64,000 nucleotides of DNA from positions 178,569 to 242,568 of the forward strand of contig NZ_SNZH01000001.1 in NCBI RefSeq assembly GCF_004363655.1. The letters are read 5' to 3'. The position numbers and the translations under genes are program-made. The DNA is from Tahibacter aquaticus. GTDB lineage: Bacteria > Pseudomonadota > Gammaproteobacteria > Xanthomonadales > Rhodanobacteraceae. Of this stretch, positions 48,897 to 58,966 are shown piece by piece. The notes beneath the pieces were generated by a model. The model saw only the letters and a list, made by a program, of their open reading frames with translations. It made no database searches and had not been told where the DNA came from. Within the stretch, counting starts at the first letter, position 1. The number at the start of each line of letters is the position of its first letter.

Positions 48897-49684
48897 TTTT
48901 GTCGTTCCTCGGCCTTGGCCTGGTTCCACAACGCGTCCTGGGCGGCAAGATCCAGCGCCGCCATGCCACCTTCGGCGGGGGCCAGCTGTTCCATGCGGCG
49001 GAAGCGCCGTTCGAACTTGGCATTGGCCTGGCGCAGGGCAGCGGATACGTCAACGCGGGCATGCCGCGCGAGATTGACGCAGACAAACAGCAGATCGCCG
49101 ATCTCGTCGCCGAGGCGCTCCGCACTGCCGCCGGTATCGAATTCGGCGCGCACTTCGTCGATCTCTTCGTGCAGCTTGTCGAATACCGGAGCAACATCGG
49201 GCCAGTCGAAACCCACGCTGGCGGCGCGCTTCTGCAGCTTCAGCGCGCGCTGCCATTCGGGCATGCCGCGGGAAATGCCGGCCAGCGCACTGCGGTCGTC
49301 TTCGCCCCGGGCGCTGCGCTCGGCGCGCTTGTGTTCTTCCCAGGCCTGGGTCTGCGCCTGCGCGTCGGCCACGCTGCTGTCGCCGAATACGTGCGGATGG
49401 CGCCGGCGCATCTTGGCGCAGATCGCGGCCACGACATCGTCGAAGCCGAAATGCCCGGCTTCTGTCGCCATCTGTGCATGGAACACCACCTGGAACAGCA
49501 GGTCGCCCAGTTCGTCGCAGAGCGCGCCCATGTCGTTGCGATCGATCGCATCGGCAACTTCGTACGATTCTTCAATTGTATACGGTGCAATGCTGGCGAA
49601 ATCCTGCTGCAGATCCCAGGGACAGCCGCCCTGGGGATTGCGCAGCGCCGCCATGATCGCGAGCAGTTCGTCGATACGCGCCAT
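48893..49684 (-). CDS. mazG: Nucleoside triphosphate pyrophosphohydrolase MazG
   Basis: This 263-residue enzyme hydrolyses NTPs, limiting damaged nucleotides and influencing stress signalling. Two MazG domains are visible: PWDLQQDFASIAPYTIEESYEVADAI with DELGDLLFQVVFHAQMA in the first, and KLHEEIDEVRAEF with LGDEIGDLLFVCVNLARH in the second, giving the acidic EExxE/ExxD metal motifs. The ATG overlaps the cysQ stop by one base. It is the last gene of nudE-cysQ-mazG. Confidence 0.95.
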   Translation of the reverse strand: MARIDELLAIMAALRNPQGGCPWDLQQDFASIAPYTIEESYEVADAIDRNDMGALCDELGDLLFQVVFHAQMATEAGHFGFDDVVAAICAKMRRRHPHVFGDSSVADAQAQTQAWEEHKRAERSARGEDDRSALAGISRGMPEWQRALKLQKRAASVGFDWPDVAPVFDKLHEEIDEVRAEFDTGGSAERLGDEIGDLLFVCVNLARHARVDVSAALRQANAKFERRFRRMEQLAPAEGGMAALDLAAQDALWNQAKAEERQK

Positions 49685-50487
49685 CAGGCAAACAGCCTTG
49701 CCCAGTCGGTAGCCGGATCGCCGAAGGCGATGAAGTCGCCGTTGAGCAGGGATTCGCGTGCATTGCAGCGCAAGGGCAGTCCGGCGAAATCGATCACGCC
49801 GCCGCCGGCCTGCTCCAGTACGCACTGGGCCGCCGCGGTATCCCATTCCGAGGTAGGGCCCAGGCGCAGGTAGAGATCGGCCGCGCCTTCGGCGATGCGG
49901 CAGAACTTCAGCGACGAGCCCAGCGGCCTGCGTTCGACCGGGCCAACCCGGGACAGCAGTTCCGCCTCGCGCTCCAGCCCGTGCGAGCGGCTGCCCGGCA
50001 CGACCAGCGGAACGGCGCGCGGGCGCGTGCGCAGACGCGCGGCTTCCCGGCCGTGCCCTGGCTGGCCGAAGGCGCCGCCGCTGTCCCAGGCGAACCACAG
50101 CTCGCCGGTCACCGGCGCCTGCACCACGCCCAGCACCGGGCGCTGGTGTTCGATCAGCGCGATGTTCACGGTGAACTCGCCGTTGCGCTTGACGAATTCG
50201 CGCGTGCCATCGAGCGGGTCGACCAGCCAGTAGCGGGTCCAGTGCGCGCGTTCCAGATAGGGAATTTCCGCGGACTCTTCCGACAGCACCGGCAGGTCAG
50301 GCGTCAATGCGGCCAGTCCGGCCAGGATGACCCGGTGTGAGGCGATGTCAGCGGCGGTCAGCGGCGAACGGTCTTCCTTGTGCTCGACCGCGAAGTCGCT
50401 GTCGTAGACCTCAAGGATGGCCTGCCCTGCCTGCTGCGCCAGCGCGCAGGCATCCAGGCAGAGCTGTTCCAGCGGCAACGGCCTCAT
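49684..50487 (-). CDS. cysQ: 3'(2'),5'-bisphosphate nucleotidase CysQ
   Basis: This 267-residue member of the inositol monophosphatase superfamily dephosphorylates PAP, the by-product of sulfate assimilation and sulfotransferase reactions. The motifs LSEESAE, YWLVDPLDGTREFVKRNGEF and SEWDTAAAQCVLEQAGG are intact. It overlaps nudE by 4 bp and precedes mazG, a common arrangement. It could also serve the TPR-sulfotransferase at 3.8 kb (inference). Confidence 0.94.
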   Translation of the reverse strand: MRPLPLEQLCLDACALAQQAGQAILEVYDSDFAVEHKEDRSPLTAADIASHRVILAGLAALTPDLPVLSEESAEIPYLERAHWTRYWLVDPLDGTREFVKRNGEFTVNIALIEHQRPVLGVVQAPVTGELWFAWDSGGAFGQPGHGREAARLRTRPRAVPLVVPGSRSHGLEREAELLSRVGPVERRPLGSSLKFCRIAEGAADLYLRLGPTSEWDTAAAQCVLEQAGGGVIDFAGLPLRCNARESLLNGDFIAFGDPATDWARLFA

Positions 50488-51044
50488 GCGCCGGGCCTGA
50501 AGCGGCCGGCGAGGTATTCGCGCGCGATGAACAATGCGGCGATCGAACGGCCTTCGCTGACTTCCTCGTGCCCGAGCAATTTGTGCAATTCCGACAATTT
50601 CCACGGTACCACTTCGAGCTCTTCCGGCTCGTCGCCTTCCAGCCGTTCGGGATACAGTTCCTGCGCCAGCACCACGTGGGTCATGCTGGTCATGTAGGCC
50701 GGCGACAGCGACAGCGTGGTCAGGATGCGCAGCTGGCGCGCGCCGAAGCCGATTTCTTCCTTCAGCTCGCGATTGGCTCCCTGCTCGACCGTCTCGTCGC
50801 GATCCAGACGGCCCTTCGGCAGACCCAGCTCGTAACGGTCGACGCCGACGCCGTATTCGCGCACCAGCAGTACCGTGTCGTCGTCGCGCATGGGCACGAT
50901 GATCACGGCACCGAGGCCGGAGCCCTTGAGCCGCTCGTAGGTGCGGCGCTGCCCGTTGGAAAATTCGAGGTCGACTTCCTCGACGTGGAGAAAGCCGCTG
51001 GCATCGGCCAGGCGGGTGGCGTGGATCTTAGGGCGTTCGCGCAT
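50484..51044 (-). CDS. nudE: ADP compounds hydrolase NudE
   Basis: This 186-residue Nudix hydrolase is predicted to act on ADP-ribose, NADH and Ap3A. The Nudix box is complete: G-x5-E-x7-R-E-L-K-E-E-I-G beginning at GRLDRDETVEQ. RYELGLPKG and LYPERLEGDEPEELEVVPW are typical of NudE. ATG 51044 was chosen over an upstream in-frame start at 51086. First gene of the operon. Confidence 0.92.
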   Translation of the reverse strand: MRERPKIHATRLADASGFLHVEEVDLEFSNGQRRTYERLKGSGLGAVIIVPMRDDDTVLLVREYGVGVDRYELGLPKGRLDRDETVEQGANRELKEEIGFGARQLRILTTLSLSPAYMTSMTHVVLAQELYPERLEGDEPEELEVVPWKLSELHKLLGHEEVSEGRSIAALFIAREYLAGRFRPGA

Positions 51045-51286
51045 GAGGGGCGATTCTACCGAGTCACCGTGCGCCTGCGTAGACAATATGCGGCGGAGTT
51101 ACCGCGCGCCGGCGGATTTCGTCGACAGACGCTCTCTGGCCAGCCCCGCTGGCGTAACAGGCACGCCTCGCGCCCGTGCCGGCTTGTCTCTGCCGTCCAG
51201 CGGAACTCTTGCCGGGTACAAGCAACTCAGCCAGCGACGGCTGGTGCGGCAGCGGCAAGCGTCACGCACACATGCCGGCCATCTCA

Positions 51287-54200
51287 CTACTGGGCGTTCT
51301 CCGCATTGAAGATTTCGCGCCAGGACTCGCGCCGCCAATACTGTGCGCGGACGGCAAAGTCCTGGCCCGGAGCCATGGTCTGGCCGCCCCCCAGCTGTGT
51401 CGCCAGCTGCACGATAGAGCCGGGCTGCGGCGGGGTTGCCGTGAAACGGCCGACGGTATTCGGCGTAGTCCCTGCACCTTCGACCTGACCGGTCGAGCTG
51501 CCTGCATCGCCTTTCACCGCCATCAGCGCACCGCGGTTGCTGGCTTCGCAGGGATCGGCCAGTGCGTCGGGCATGAAGGTGGATAGCCAGGCAATATTGC
51601 TGACATACAGCGGCGTCGCCGTGACCACGTTGCGCTCGCCCGGGGTCAGTTCCATTCTCCAGCCGCTGGCCGACGGCGGAACGTTTGCCGGCACGCCGCC
51701 TTCGCGCAATGCACCGTTATCCAGGAAGGTCTGCGCCACCAGCCCGGCCGGCAGCAGCGGATAGCCCGAATAACCGCTGCCGTAGTCGCGCACGCCGTAG
51801 AAGTACTGGCGCGGGATATTCGTCGTGCGGTCCTCGTTGCCGAGGTATTTGCCGGTACCGAACACCCAGATCGGCCGATTGACGCGACCGTCGCTGGCAA
51901 TGCGGCTGGCGCGGTCTTCCATCGCGACCGGCATCACCGTGACCGGCTGCTTGCCGATGTCGGCCGCCGTGGCATACGTGGCGAAGAACTGCTCCACCTT
52001 CCATTGCGCCGGATTGGCCGAGGACAGGTCATAGCGCCAGAGATTGCCGGCCAGGTCGCCGGCCATCACCACGTCGGTGGTGCGGTTCAGATCGCTGTCG
52101 AAGGCGGCCGGCGTGGAAAGGCCGTAGCTGACGACACTGGCCGGTGTCTGGATTTCCCGAATGACGGCGCCGGTGGCCATATCCAGCACGAACAGGGAGC
52201 TTTGCTTTCTTGCCGCGGCCGGGTCGTCGGCATCGAGACCTTCCTTGGGGAAATAGCCGCCGGCGACGAGCACGGCCCAGGCGCCGTGGTTCAGTCGCGC
52301 GATGTTCGCCGAGGAATAGGTATAGCCGAGGTTGGCGCCGCCCTGTGATCTGTTGCTGAACTCCCACAGCACCTTCTGCGCGACCTGGGTTTCGTTGTTC
52401 GCCAGCGGCGTGGTGATGTCCAGCGCATAGACCGCCCGGCCGCCCAGGCGCAACGAGCCCACCAGCACGGTTTTCCAGCTATTGCCGATGAACACGTCAG
52501 CGGAGATCGGCGTGTCGTCCGCGCCTGGCACGAGGTTGGGCTGGGAAATCGTCGTACGCGCAATGCGGCCATTGAGGATCAGCGTATTCGGTACATAGGC
52601 CCAGCGTTCGGCGCCGCTGGCGGCATCGAAGGCGTGCAGCATGCCGTCGTTGGAACCGACATAGACCGTCGGCGGCCGGGTCGATGGATTGCTATTGCCG
52701 CTGACGAACGACTCATAGGCGGCGCGGCCTGCCAGCTGTTCCGGCGACCCTGGCGGAAAGTCGTCGGACAGGCCGCCGGGCGAAGACACGTACAGCGGCT
52801 GCGAATAGATGATCGAGCCCAGCAGCGACTGGCGCTGGCGGAAGTTCGGTGCCGCGGTTTCGCCGGAGCGGTCGCCGCGCAGGTAGTTGACGCGCTGGTC
52901 TGCCAGGCCGTCCACGGGCCAGTTGGCCGGGTTTTCCACCTGCGCGATGCTGCCGCTTTGGGTATACGGATACTTGTTGAGAACAGTTCTTTGTTCCGGG
53001 CTGAGATTGGCCGGCTGGAACGGCTGGCCGCTGCCCGGACCGCCGCGCGAGGTGACGATCTTGCGCGCACTGGCCGGCATGCCGGTCAGCAGGCTGCCGG
53101 CATTCCACAGGGGCTGCGTACCGACCGCGCCCTGGGCATTGACGGCAAAGCGCAGCAAGGATCCGGTCCAGCCTGTCGTGGAGAACGTGGTGCTGAACGC
53201 GACGCCGCGGCTGGACAGTACGGCAGCGCCCAGGGTCGGCGTTGCCGAACGCCCGGCACGGTTGGCCGTGGCCGTGCGCAGCACCTTGGATATGCTGTCG
53301 ATGAGCTGCTGCGGATTGGTCACGCTGAAGAAGTTGCCGCGGCTGTTCACCGCAGCGCGCCAGGTATCGTCGAGCTTGCGGTTGTCGTCGCTGTCGGTCC
53401 GGGGCAGGAACCATTGCAGCGAACCCTGGCGCAGCGCGCGGATGGTCAGGGCCATGATCGCTTCGTTGCCGCCAGGCAGCACGCCGGGAACGCCGAGTCC
53501 GACCGTGTACTGCACCACGTGCTGCCAGTTGGCAGGATCGTTGGCCGGATTGAAGTAGATCTCGTCGTCGCTGAAAGGATCCAGCGGCACCGGCCGCTGC
53601 ACGGTATTGGTAACGCGGATGGTGCTGTCGGCCAGATAGCGCGGCACCTTGTTGGCCAGGTTCGGCTTGAGGTCGGTGGCCCAGTAGGTGAAGCCGATAT
53701 CGCCCAGGCTGGGATTGGCATTGCCGGTACCGCTGGAGCCCGTGGCTGCGGCGGTGGTCTGCGCGCTGTAGACGCGGGTGTCCGCGGTGCCGGGCGTATA
53801 CGCCTTTGCGTCGGGCAGCGTGGCCGCAAGGCTGGTCTTGAGTGCAGTGGTCGTCGGCACATCAGCATTCCAGAAGCCATCGGTAACCAGCAGATGGAAG
53901 TTCTGCCGGCAGGACAGTTCCATGCCGCCGCTGGGTACGCCCGCAATCGGCTGCCAGTAGGGATTGGTCGCGCCGCGGGCACTGCCGTTCTGAAGGCGCC
54001 CGGCCAGAAACTCGCCAGCGCGGATCATGGCCGAGCGGTTCGGCGTACCGTTGCGGCCCGGTGTTGCGTACAGCCAGCGGAAGAAACCGTTTCGCTGTGC
54101 CGCCGTAAACGGCAGGATGGTCGTATCAGCGCCAATCGGGTTCTGGTTGATGTTCTGCCAGGCGATGCGTATCGGGCTGGCTACCGCGGCAAACGCAGAA

Positions 54201-54925
54201 GAAAGACTGGCCAGCGACATCATGCGGCGCGAACGGTAGTAGGAAAACCAGTTGGCGAAATTCTGCTTTTGCGCAGTGTCCAGGCCGTTGACTTCGACCA
54301 GTGCGAGCGTGCCGTCGGCGGCCATCACGTAGTAGAAACCGCCTGTGACCAGCGAGTTGTCGCTGCGCGTGCGGGCGCCGTCGGGAATCGTGGTCCAGGA
54401 ACGCTCGTTGCTGTTGCTGTACAGCGACTGGTTGCTGGCTAGTGTCTCGCACTGCCCGGCCGCATTGGTGGCCATGCAGCCGTAGTTTTCGTAGCCGCTG
54501 AAAAACGCCGTCGACAGGTTGACGGTGTTGACCGGTGTGCAGCGCGGGCCGTAAGAGCCGTCCGAGGGCAGGTTGGCGCAGACGCCGTCGCGCCAGGCAT
54601 TGGTATAGACCGCCGGAGGAAACCGCGTTACGCCGTCGGGCATCAGTGGCGGCTGATACGTCGTGGCCGGGTTGTAGTAGATGCTGTTGTCGGCGAAGTA
54701 GTGATAGCGCGGAGTGCCGCGAAAGTTCAAGGCGCTGTCGGGCATATGGGTGTGCACCATCGAACCCGAATCGTCCAGCGTCACGACGACGTTAGGCTCG
54801 GCGCTGACGCTCAGTTCAGGCGGTTCCGCATCGAGGTCGACCGGGTCGGCCAGTGCCGGACTGGCGGCAGCGGCTGTCAGCAGGACGCAATACAGCCACA
54901 GGCGACTTTTCGTGGAGGAATTCAT
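51287..54925 (-). CDS. pilY1: Type IV pilus tip protein PilY1 (cluster 1)
   Basis: This 1212-residue secreted/pilus-associated protein promotes pilus extension, adhesion and surface sensing. It has a signal peptide (LWLYCVLLTAAAASPALA), then a von Willebrand A-like region with the MIDAS motif D51-D-S53-G-S55 and FHLLVTDGFWN, followed by a C-terminal beta-propeller of the PilY1 type (PPTVYVGSNDGMLHAFDA, YALDITTP). DSDLNRTTD provides the DxDxNxxxD calcium-binding loop that controls pilus dynamics in Pseudomonas. AGGAG lies seven bases upstream of the ATG. Last gene of the fimT-pilV-pilW-pilX-pilY1 cluster; no pilE follows. Confidence 0.93.
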   Translation of the reverse strand: MNSSTKSRLWLYCVLLTAAAASPALADPVDLDAEPPELSVSAEPNVVVTLDDSGSMVHTHMPDSALNFRGTPRYHYFADNSIYYNPATTYQPPLMPDGVTRFPPAVYTNAWRDGVCANLPSDGSYGPRCTPVNTVNLSTAFFSGYENYGCMATNAAGQCETLASNQSLYSNSNERSWTTIPDGARTRSDNSLVTGGFYYVMAADGTLALVEVNGLDTAQKQNFANWFSYYRSRRMMSLASLSSAFAAVASPIRIAWQNINQNPIGADTTILPFTAAQRNGFFRWLYATPGRNGTPNRSAMIRAGEFLAGRLQNGSARGATNPYWQPIAGVPSGGMELSCRQNFHLLVTDGFWNADVPTTTALKTSLAATLPDAKAYTPGTADTRVYSAQTTAAATGSSGTGNANPSLGDIGFTYWATDLKPNLANKVPRYLADSTIRVTNTVQRPVPLDPFSDDEIYFNPANDPANWQHVVQYTVGLGVPGVLPGGNEAIMALTIRALRQGSLQWFLPRTDSDDNRKLDDTWRAAVNSRGNFFSVTNPQQLIDSISKVLRTATANRAGRSATPTLGAAVLSSRGVAFSTTFSTTGWTGSLLRFAVNAQGAVGTQPLWNAGSLLTGMPASARKIVTSRGGPGSGQPFQPANLSPEQRTVLNKYPYTQSGSIAQVENPANWPVDGLADQRVNYLRGDRSGETAAPNFRQRQSLLGSIIYSQPLYVSSPGGLSDDFPPGSPEQLAGRAAYESFVSGNSNPSTRPPTVYVGSNDGMLHAFDAASGAERWAYVPNTLILNGRIARTTISQPNLVPGADDTPISADVFIGNSWKTVLVGSLRLGGRAVYALDITTPLANNETQVAQKVLWEFSNRSQGGANLGYTYSSANIARLNHGAWAVLVAGGYFPKEGLDADDPAAARKQSSLFVLDMATGAVIREIQTPASVVSYGLSTPAAFDSDLNRTTDVVMAGDLAGNLWRYDLSSANPAQWKVEQFFATYATAADIGKQPVTVMPVAMEDRASRIASDGRVNRPIWVFGTGKYLGNEDRTTNIPRQYFYGVRDYGSGYSGYPLLPAGLVAQTFLDNGALREGGVPANVPPSASGWRMELTPGERNVVTATPLYVSNIAWLSTFMPDALADPCEASNRGALMAVKGDAGSSTGQVEGAGTTPNTVGRFTATPPQPGSIVQLATQLGGGQTMAPGQDFAVRAQYWRRESWREIFNAENAQ

Positions 54926-54941
54926 TTTGCTACTCCTGCAC

Positions 54942-55613
54942 TCACGGGTTGTAGCTCTTCGGAACCAGGGCGAGGAAAGTGCTTTCCGCAATGCGGTTGA
55001 CCGCATCGCTGCCACCGGTGGAGCGCGCCGTGATGCGATAGTGGTGCAGTGCCTCGGGGTCGCTGGCGCTGCCCTGGGCAAGGCGGCTGGCGGCGCCAGC
55101 CATGCGGCCGTGCCGGGACGGGAAGGCTTCGCCCAGGTCTTCGATCAGTTGCCGCGGCTGCTGCGCCAGCGATGCCGTCGCCCGGTCGGCAGGAAGATTG
55201 GTCAGTACCGGCGCATACACCCGTACATCCCTGCCCAGGGGCGGCAGATAGCCCGGCGGCGAGTTGCGGAAGCGCTGCACCAGCGGATTGATTTCGCCGT
55301 AGGTCTTCCTGAAGCAGCCGCCCAGCACGCCTTCGTAGCCGCAGCTGAAGCTCAGCGATCCGGATCGGTCGTTCGCCTCGGCCATGGTGTAGAGATCGAA
55401 CTCGGCGCCGCGCAGCGCGCTGTCGCCGCCCATCAGGCCAAGCTGGTTGTTGCGCATGCCGCCGGTCATGCGTTCCTGCAGCACCGCCGTACCGGATGAG
55501 GACAGGGCCAGCAAGGTGATGACGATGAGAAACATAAGCGCGACGAACAACACCGCGCCGCGCTGGCGCCGCGGTTGCGGCAGCGAAAAGTCACGCGCAG
55601 TTCCGCTATGCAT
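54942..55613 (-). CDS. pilX: Minor pilin PilX (cluster 1)
   Basis: This 223-residue prepilin-like protein has processing site QRRQRG19 followed by AVLFVALMFLIVITLLALSS. As usual for PilX it lacks Glu at mature position 5. AVLQERMTGGMRNNQLGL and the C-terminal YRITARSTGGSDAV are family features. It belongs to the priming complex that starts pilus assembly. It lies 16 bp before pilY1 and 12 bp after pilW. Confidence 0.9.
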   Translation of the reverse strand: MHSGTARDFSLPQPRRQRGAVLFVALMFLIVITLLALSSSGTAVLQERMTGGMRNNQLGLMGGDSALRGAEFDLYTMAEANDRSGSLSFSCGYEGVLGGCFRKTYGEINPLVQRFRNSPPGYLPPLGRDVRVYAPVLTNLPADRATASLAQQPRQLIEDLGEAFPSRHGRMAGAASRLAQGSASDPEALHHYRITARSTGGSDAVNRIAESTFLALVPKSYNP

Positions 55614-55625
55614 GGCAAGGCCTCG

Positions 55626-56990
55626 TCAAGGACTGAAATTGCGGTTGGCGACCAGGCTGACGAATTCGCGCCGCATCATCACGCCGGCTGCGATCCGGGT
55701 TACCGGCATCGGCGCGGCCGGATCGACCGGCGGCAACACGAAGCCCGGCCCGTCGATGCTGTAGCGATAGGCACTGTCGGATTGCACCAGGCCGAAATGA
55801 TTGTCGACCGTGTCCAGCAACAAGTGGACTTCAATACTATGCACCGTGCGCCAGCCGCAGCCGGCTTGCGCCGTCGCCGAGCCGGGCTGGCCGCCGCATC
55901 CGCCAGCGGCATCGACTTCGCGCGCCGTCAGGTAAGTGATCTGGTCATTGCCGCGGTGTATGCCGTAGAGAAAATCCAGCCGCTCCACACCCTGTACCAG
56001 CTCGTGCTCGACAACCTGGTCGGTATTGCCGGGCTGCCCGGTGCGCGCCTCGCGCCGCACCAGCACCGGAATCAGGCGTCCGCTGGCATCGGGATTCTCG
56101 TCGGCGCGCAGCCGCAGGTAGTAGGTGATGGTGACGAAGTCGTCGCTCATGTTGAACACGCGCACTTCGCGCCCAGGCGTATTGGCCGGACAGACGAAGC
56201 CACTGTTTGCTGCCTCTACCGAAGGCGCAAGGTCGAAGCCGCCGGGCAGGGCCGCGCTGGCGCCGACGCTGCCGGCACGGAAGATCTGCGGCTTCTCGCA
56301 ATCGTTGAGCATCACAACCTGCTGCGCCTGGATGTCGAACGGCGGGTCCGCCGGTGCGGGTGGCATCGTCGATGCCGGGGCAGGCTTGACGCGCAGCAGC
56401 GGTGTCGGTGTCAGCACGCAGTCGACAACGTCCCAGCCCGAACTGCGCAGCTGGCGCAATACCAGTACGTCGCTGCCACGCACACGATTGCCGGCGGCAT
56501 CGCCGATGGCGGGCAGGTTTGCCGGCAGTACCGGCTGCGCCGGCAGGCAGTTGCCATTGGCACAGTCGTAGCCCTGGATATAGAAGCGCGCGCTCAGATC
56601 CAGCGGCGGCGGTGGTACCGTGAACGTCGGCCCCGGCGTGCCCCAGTCGGGCAGGCGGAACGCGCTGTCGAGCAGGCGCGGTTCGCGCCAGGCGCTTTCC
56701 TGGGAAAACTGCGGATCGGCACGATCGAATGTGGCATTCGCGACACTGCCGGCGTTGCTGCAGTACTGGCCGCCGGCCGCACGCAGGTCGGTGTTCATGC
56801 GCGTGACGGCGTAGCGCCCATTTTCCTGTACCCGCGCCAGCGCATGCTGCAACTGGTTGGTACTGGACGTGGCCTGGAAGATGCTGACGATGCCAGCGGT
56901 CAGCAGCAGCCCCAGCACGACGGCGACCATCACCTCGACCAGGCTAAAACCCGCGGCAGCGTGGCAGTGAGATAGCTGGCGGCGGCTCAT
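55626..56990 (-). CDS. pilW: Minor pilin PilW (cluster 1)
   Basis: This 454-residue large minor pilin has prepilin cleavage site G14-F15 with E19 (GFSLVEVMVAVVLGLLLTAGI) and the PilW C-terminal region (VEHELVQGVERLDFLYGI, MMRREFVSLVANRN). It is a component of the tip/priming subcomplex with PilV, PilX and FimT. It overlaps pilV by 4 bp. Confidence 0.9.
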   Translation of the reverse strand: MSRRQLSHCHAAAGFSLVEVMVAVVLGLLLTAGIVSIFQATSSTNQLQHALARVQENGRYAVTRMNTDLRAAGGQYCSNAGSVANATFDRADPQFSQESAWREPRLLDSAFRLPDWGTPGPTFTVPPPPLDLSARFYIQGYDCANGNCLPAQPVLPANLPAIGDAAGNRVRGSDVLVLRQLRSSGWDVVDCVLTPTPLLRVKPAPASTMPPAPADPPFDIQAQQVVMLNDCEKPQIFRAGSVGASAALPGGFDLAPSVEAANSGFVCPANTPGREVRVFNMSDDFVTITYYLRLRADENPDASGRLIPVLVRREARTGQPGNTDQVVEHELVQGVERLDFLYGIHRGNDQITYLTAREVDAAGGCGGQPGSATAQAGCGWRTVHSIEVHLLLDTVDNHFGLVQSDSAYRYSIDGPGFVLPPVDPAAPMPVTRIAAGVMMRREFVSLVANRNFSP

Positions 56991-57535
56991 GGCTGGAATA
57001 CCCAGGCAAAAGTCTGCGTGACGGGAGCGCTGCTGGACGCCGCGCCAGGGCTACCGCTATCCAGAGTGGACTCGGCCCAGTTCAGGGTGATGGTGCAAAG
57101 GCCGTCGTAAGGCGGATCGGTCGGTCTGCCGGCGACGGTCGCCAGCGAGTTGGTCCAGCCCGAGTTGCGTACGCAGGCAATGCTGGCCTGCGGCTGCGCC
57201 AGGAAATTGTTCAGCTCCCGGCTCCAGGCGGCGCCGTCGCGCGCCGCGATTGCGCTGAAATTGCAGGTGGCGCCACGGGTGCAGGCGCTGACGCTGCCGG
57301 CCCGCGGATAGCTGCCGGCATAAGCGCCGGACCACACGCCGCGCACGTTCGCGCGCATGCGGTTGGCCATGGATTCGGCAATCGCCGTAGCCTGGGTGCG
57401 CTGGTAGGCGCCATGATTGATCTTGACCGAAACCACCAGCAGCCCGGCCATGCCGATCAGGCCGAAAGACATGATCAGCAAGGCGACCAGCACTTCGAGC
57501 AGGCTGAAACCACCATTTTTTATACTTCTATGCAT
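56987..57535 (-). CDS. pilV: Minor pilin PilV (cluster 1)
   Basis: This 182-residue prepilin has cleavage site G9-F10 and E14 (GFSLLEVLVALLIMSFGLIG). ATAIAESMANRMRANVRGV is typical of PilV. It begins 8 bp after fimT and overlaps pilW. Confidence 0.9.
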   Translation of the reverse strand: MHRSIKNGGFSLLEVLVALLIMSFGLIGMAGLLVVSVKINHGAYQRTQATAIAESMANRMRANVRGVWSGAYAGSYPRAGSVSACTRGATCNFSAIAARDGAAWSRELNNFLAQPQASIACVRNSGWTNSLATVAGRPTDPPYDGLCTITLNWAESTLDSGSPGAASSSAPVTQTFAWVFQP

Positions 57536-57543
57536 GATCGTTC

Positions 57544-58098
57544 TCAGCAGCCCGATTCATTGGTGCTGTTGCGGCGCATGCTGACCTCGCCGCTGCCGCG
57601 CACGATCACGCGGCGCTCCTTGGCGGCGTCGGCATCGGGCCGGCAGACGCTCAGCTCGACCGCGTTGACGAGATCGGGATTGGCGCTGAACAGGCCGCCG
57701 TCGACGCTGAAGACGATGCGCTCCGGCCGCTGGTCCAGCGTGCTGTTACGGATGCCGACATCCTGCGGCAGACTGCTGCGGGTCTGGATTACGGTACTGA
57801 AGGTGGCGTCGCGCGCGGCATCGGCGCGGATCTGCCAGCCGCTGTTCCAGCTGTCGCTGCCCGAGAGGCTGAACACGGCGACGCGGGTACCGCGTTTTAC
57901 CGCCTCGCTGCGCGCCTGGTTCAGGGCGACGACCAGATCGTTGCTGAGGTTTTTGATGTTGCCGCTGGTCAGGCTTTCGCGCAGCCAGGGCAAGGCCAGT
58001 GCCACGCCGATGGCGACGATCGCGACCGTGGCCAGCAATTCCATCAGTGTGAATCCCGTCGACCGTATGCGTGCTGGATATGGCGATAGTTGAAGCAT
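57544..58098 (-). CDS. fimT: Minor pilin FimT/GspH-type (cluster 1)
   Basis: This 184-residue prepilin has cleavage site G15-F16 and E20 (GFTLMELLATVAIVAIGVAL) and the FimT/GspH domain (NLSNDLVVALNQARSEAVKRGTRVAVF, IVFSVDGGLF). FimT in related bacteria binds DNA and promotes natural transformation; here that is inference. First gene of cluster 1, preceded by an AT-rich promoter region. Confidence 0.9.
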   Translation of the reverse strand: MLQLSPYPARIRSTGFTLMELLATVAIVAIGVALALPWLRESLTSGNIKNLSNDLVVALNQARSEAVKRGTRVAVFSLSGSDSWNSGWQIRADAARDATFSTVIQTRSSLPQDVGIRNSTLDQRPERIVFSVDGGLFSANPDLVNAVELSVCRPDADAAKERRVIVRGSGEVSMRRNSTNESGC

Positions 58099-58966
58099 AG
58101 GTTCCCCGCCCGGCTGTCACTCTGCGGGCCAGCGCTCCTGACCCGATCTGCGCGGCGATCGCCGGCATAGCGACGAGGAAACTAGCAATGAAATTTTTCC
58201 GAACGCAACGGTATTTTTTGGAATCCCATGGAAGTTATCGCCAATTTTTTTAAATCACTCGCCTTCCGGAAAACGTGAATAATTGATTTCATAGCGCTAA
58301 ATATCTTTATAGACAATGATTTCTGCGCGAGCCCGTGCATCGTCGGCGCAGGCCCGCCTTGTGCGGCGGCAACACGCGAATACCGTTGGTCTGCGACGGA
58401 TGGCGGCATTCAAAAACGGCAATGACAGCAAGCGTGATGAAGGTTTCCTGGTCGCAAGCAGAGAAAACTGCCGCACTGCGCGAAGCACTAAATAACCAAT
58501 CAGGCGTTATTGGATATTTCATCAACTGTTTCTCGCCGGAACGGCGGTTCGGCGGTTCAGCGGTTGATCGGAAAAGATCGCCGATTGCGGATTTCGACGT
58601 GCAACACGGCGCACCGCGGAGGTCCGACGACTATGCCGATGCCCCGCTGCGAAGCTCCGCCGGCAGCATTCAAGGGCTTGGCGGGTCAGCGCGCCGCAAC
58701 CACTGCCGACTTGCTCAATGCAACGAAGCCAACGATATACATTGTGCAAACCATGCATAGGTTTGAATCGGGCTTTATTGTTTCGCCACGCACAGCCAGG
58801 GATGTCTCAGGGCCTTGCTTCGCGCAGGCAGCAATGGCCCGTCCCGATCGCAACGCTGTTTCCGCTGGCCCCGGACGGCAGCCCCCCCCATTTTCTTGGC
58901 CGGTAGCGGACAGACTTGCAGCGCAAAGCGCCCGGCAAGGCGCTTTGTGCCAGATACCGACATCGG
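58099..58966. other. Intergenic region between the two pilin clusters
   Basis: There are 868 bp without a supportable gene. The part nearest fimT (58180-58330) is AT-rich and probably holds the cluster 1 promoter; I did not find a sigma-54 consensus. The distal part carries the presumed 3' end and terminator of the cluster 2 transcript. Short frames on both strands show no homology. The distance suggests two transcription units rather than one. Confidence 0.5.
58921..58950 (-). terminator. Hairpin downstream of the second pilY1
   Basis: GCGCAAAGCGCC and GGCGCTTTGTGC pair over about 11 bp with loop CGGCAA, just after the stop of the second pilY1. There is no T run on the minus strand, so termination may be incomplete or Rho-dependent. 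Confidence 0.45.
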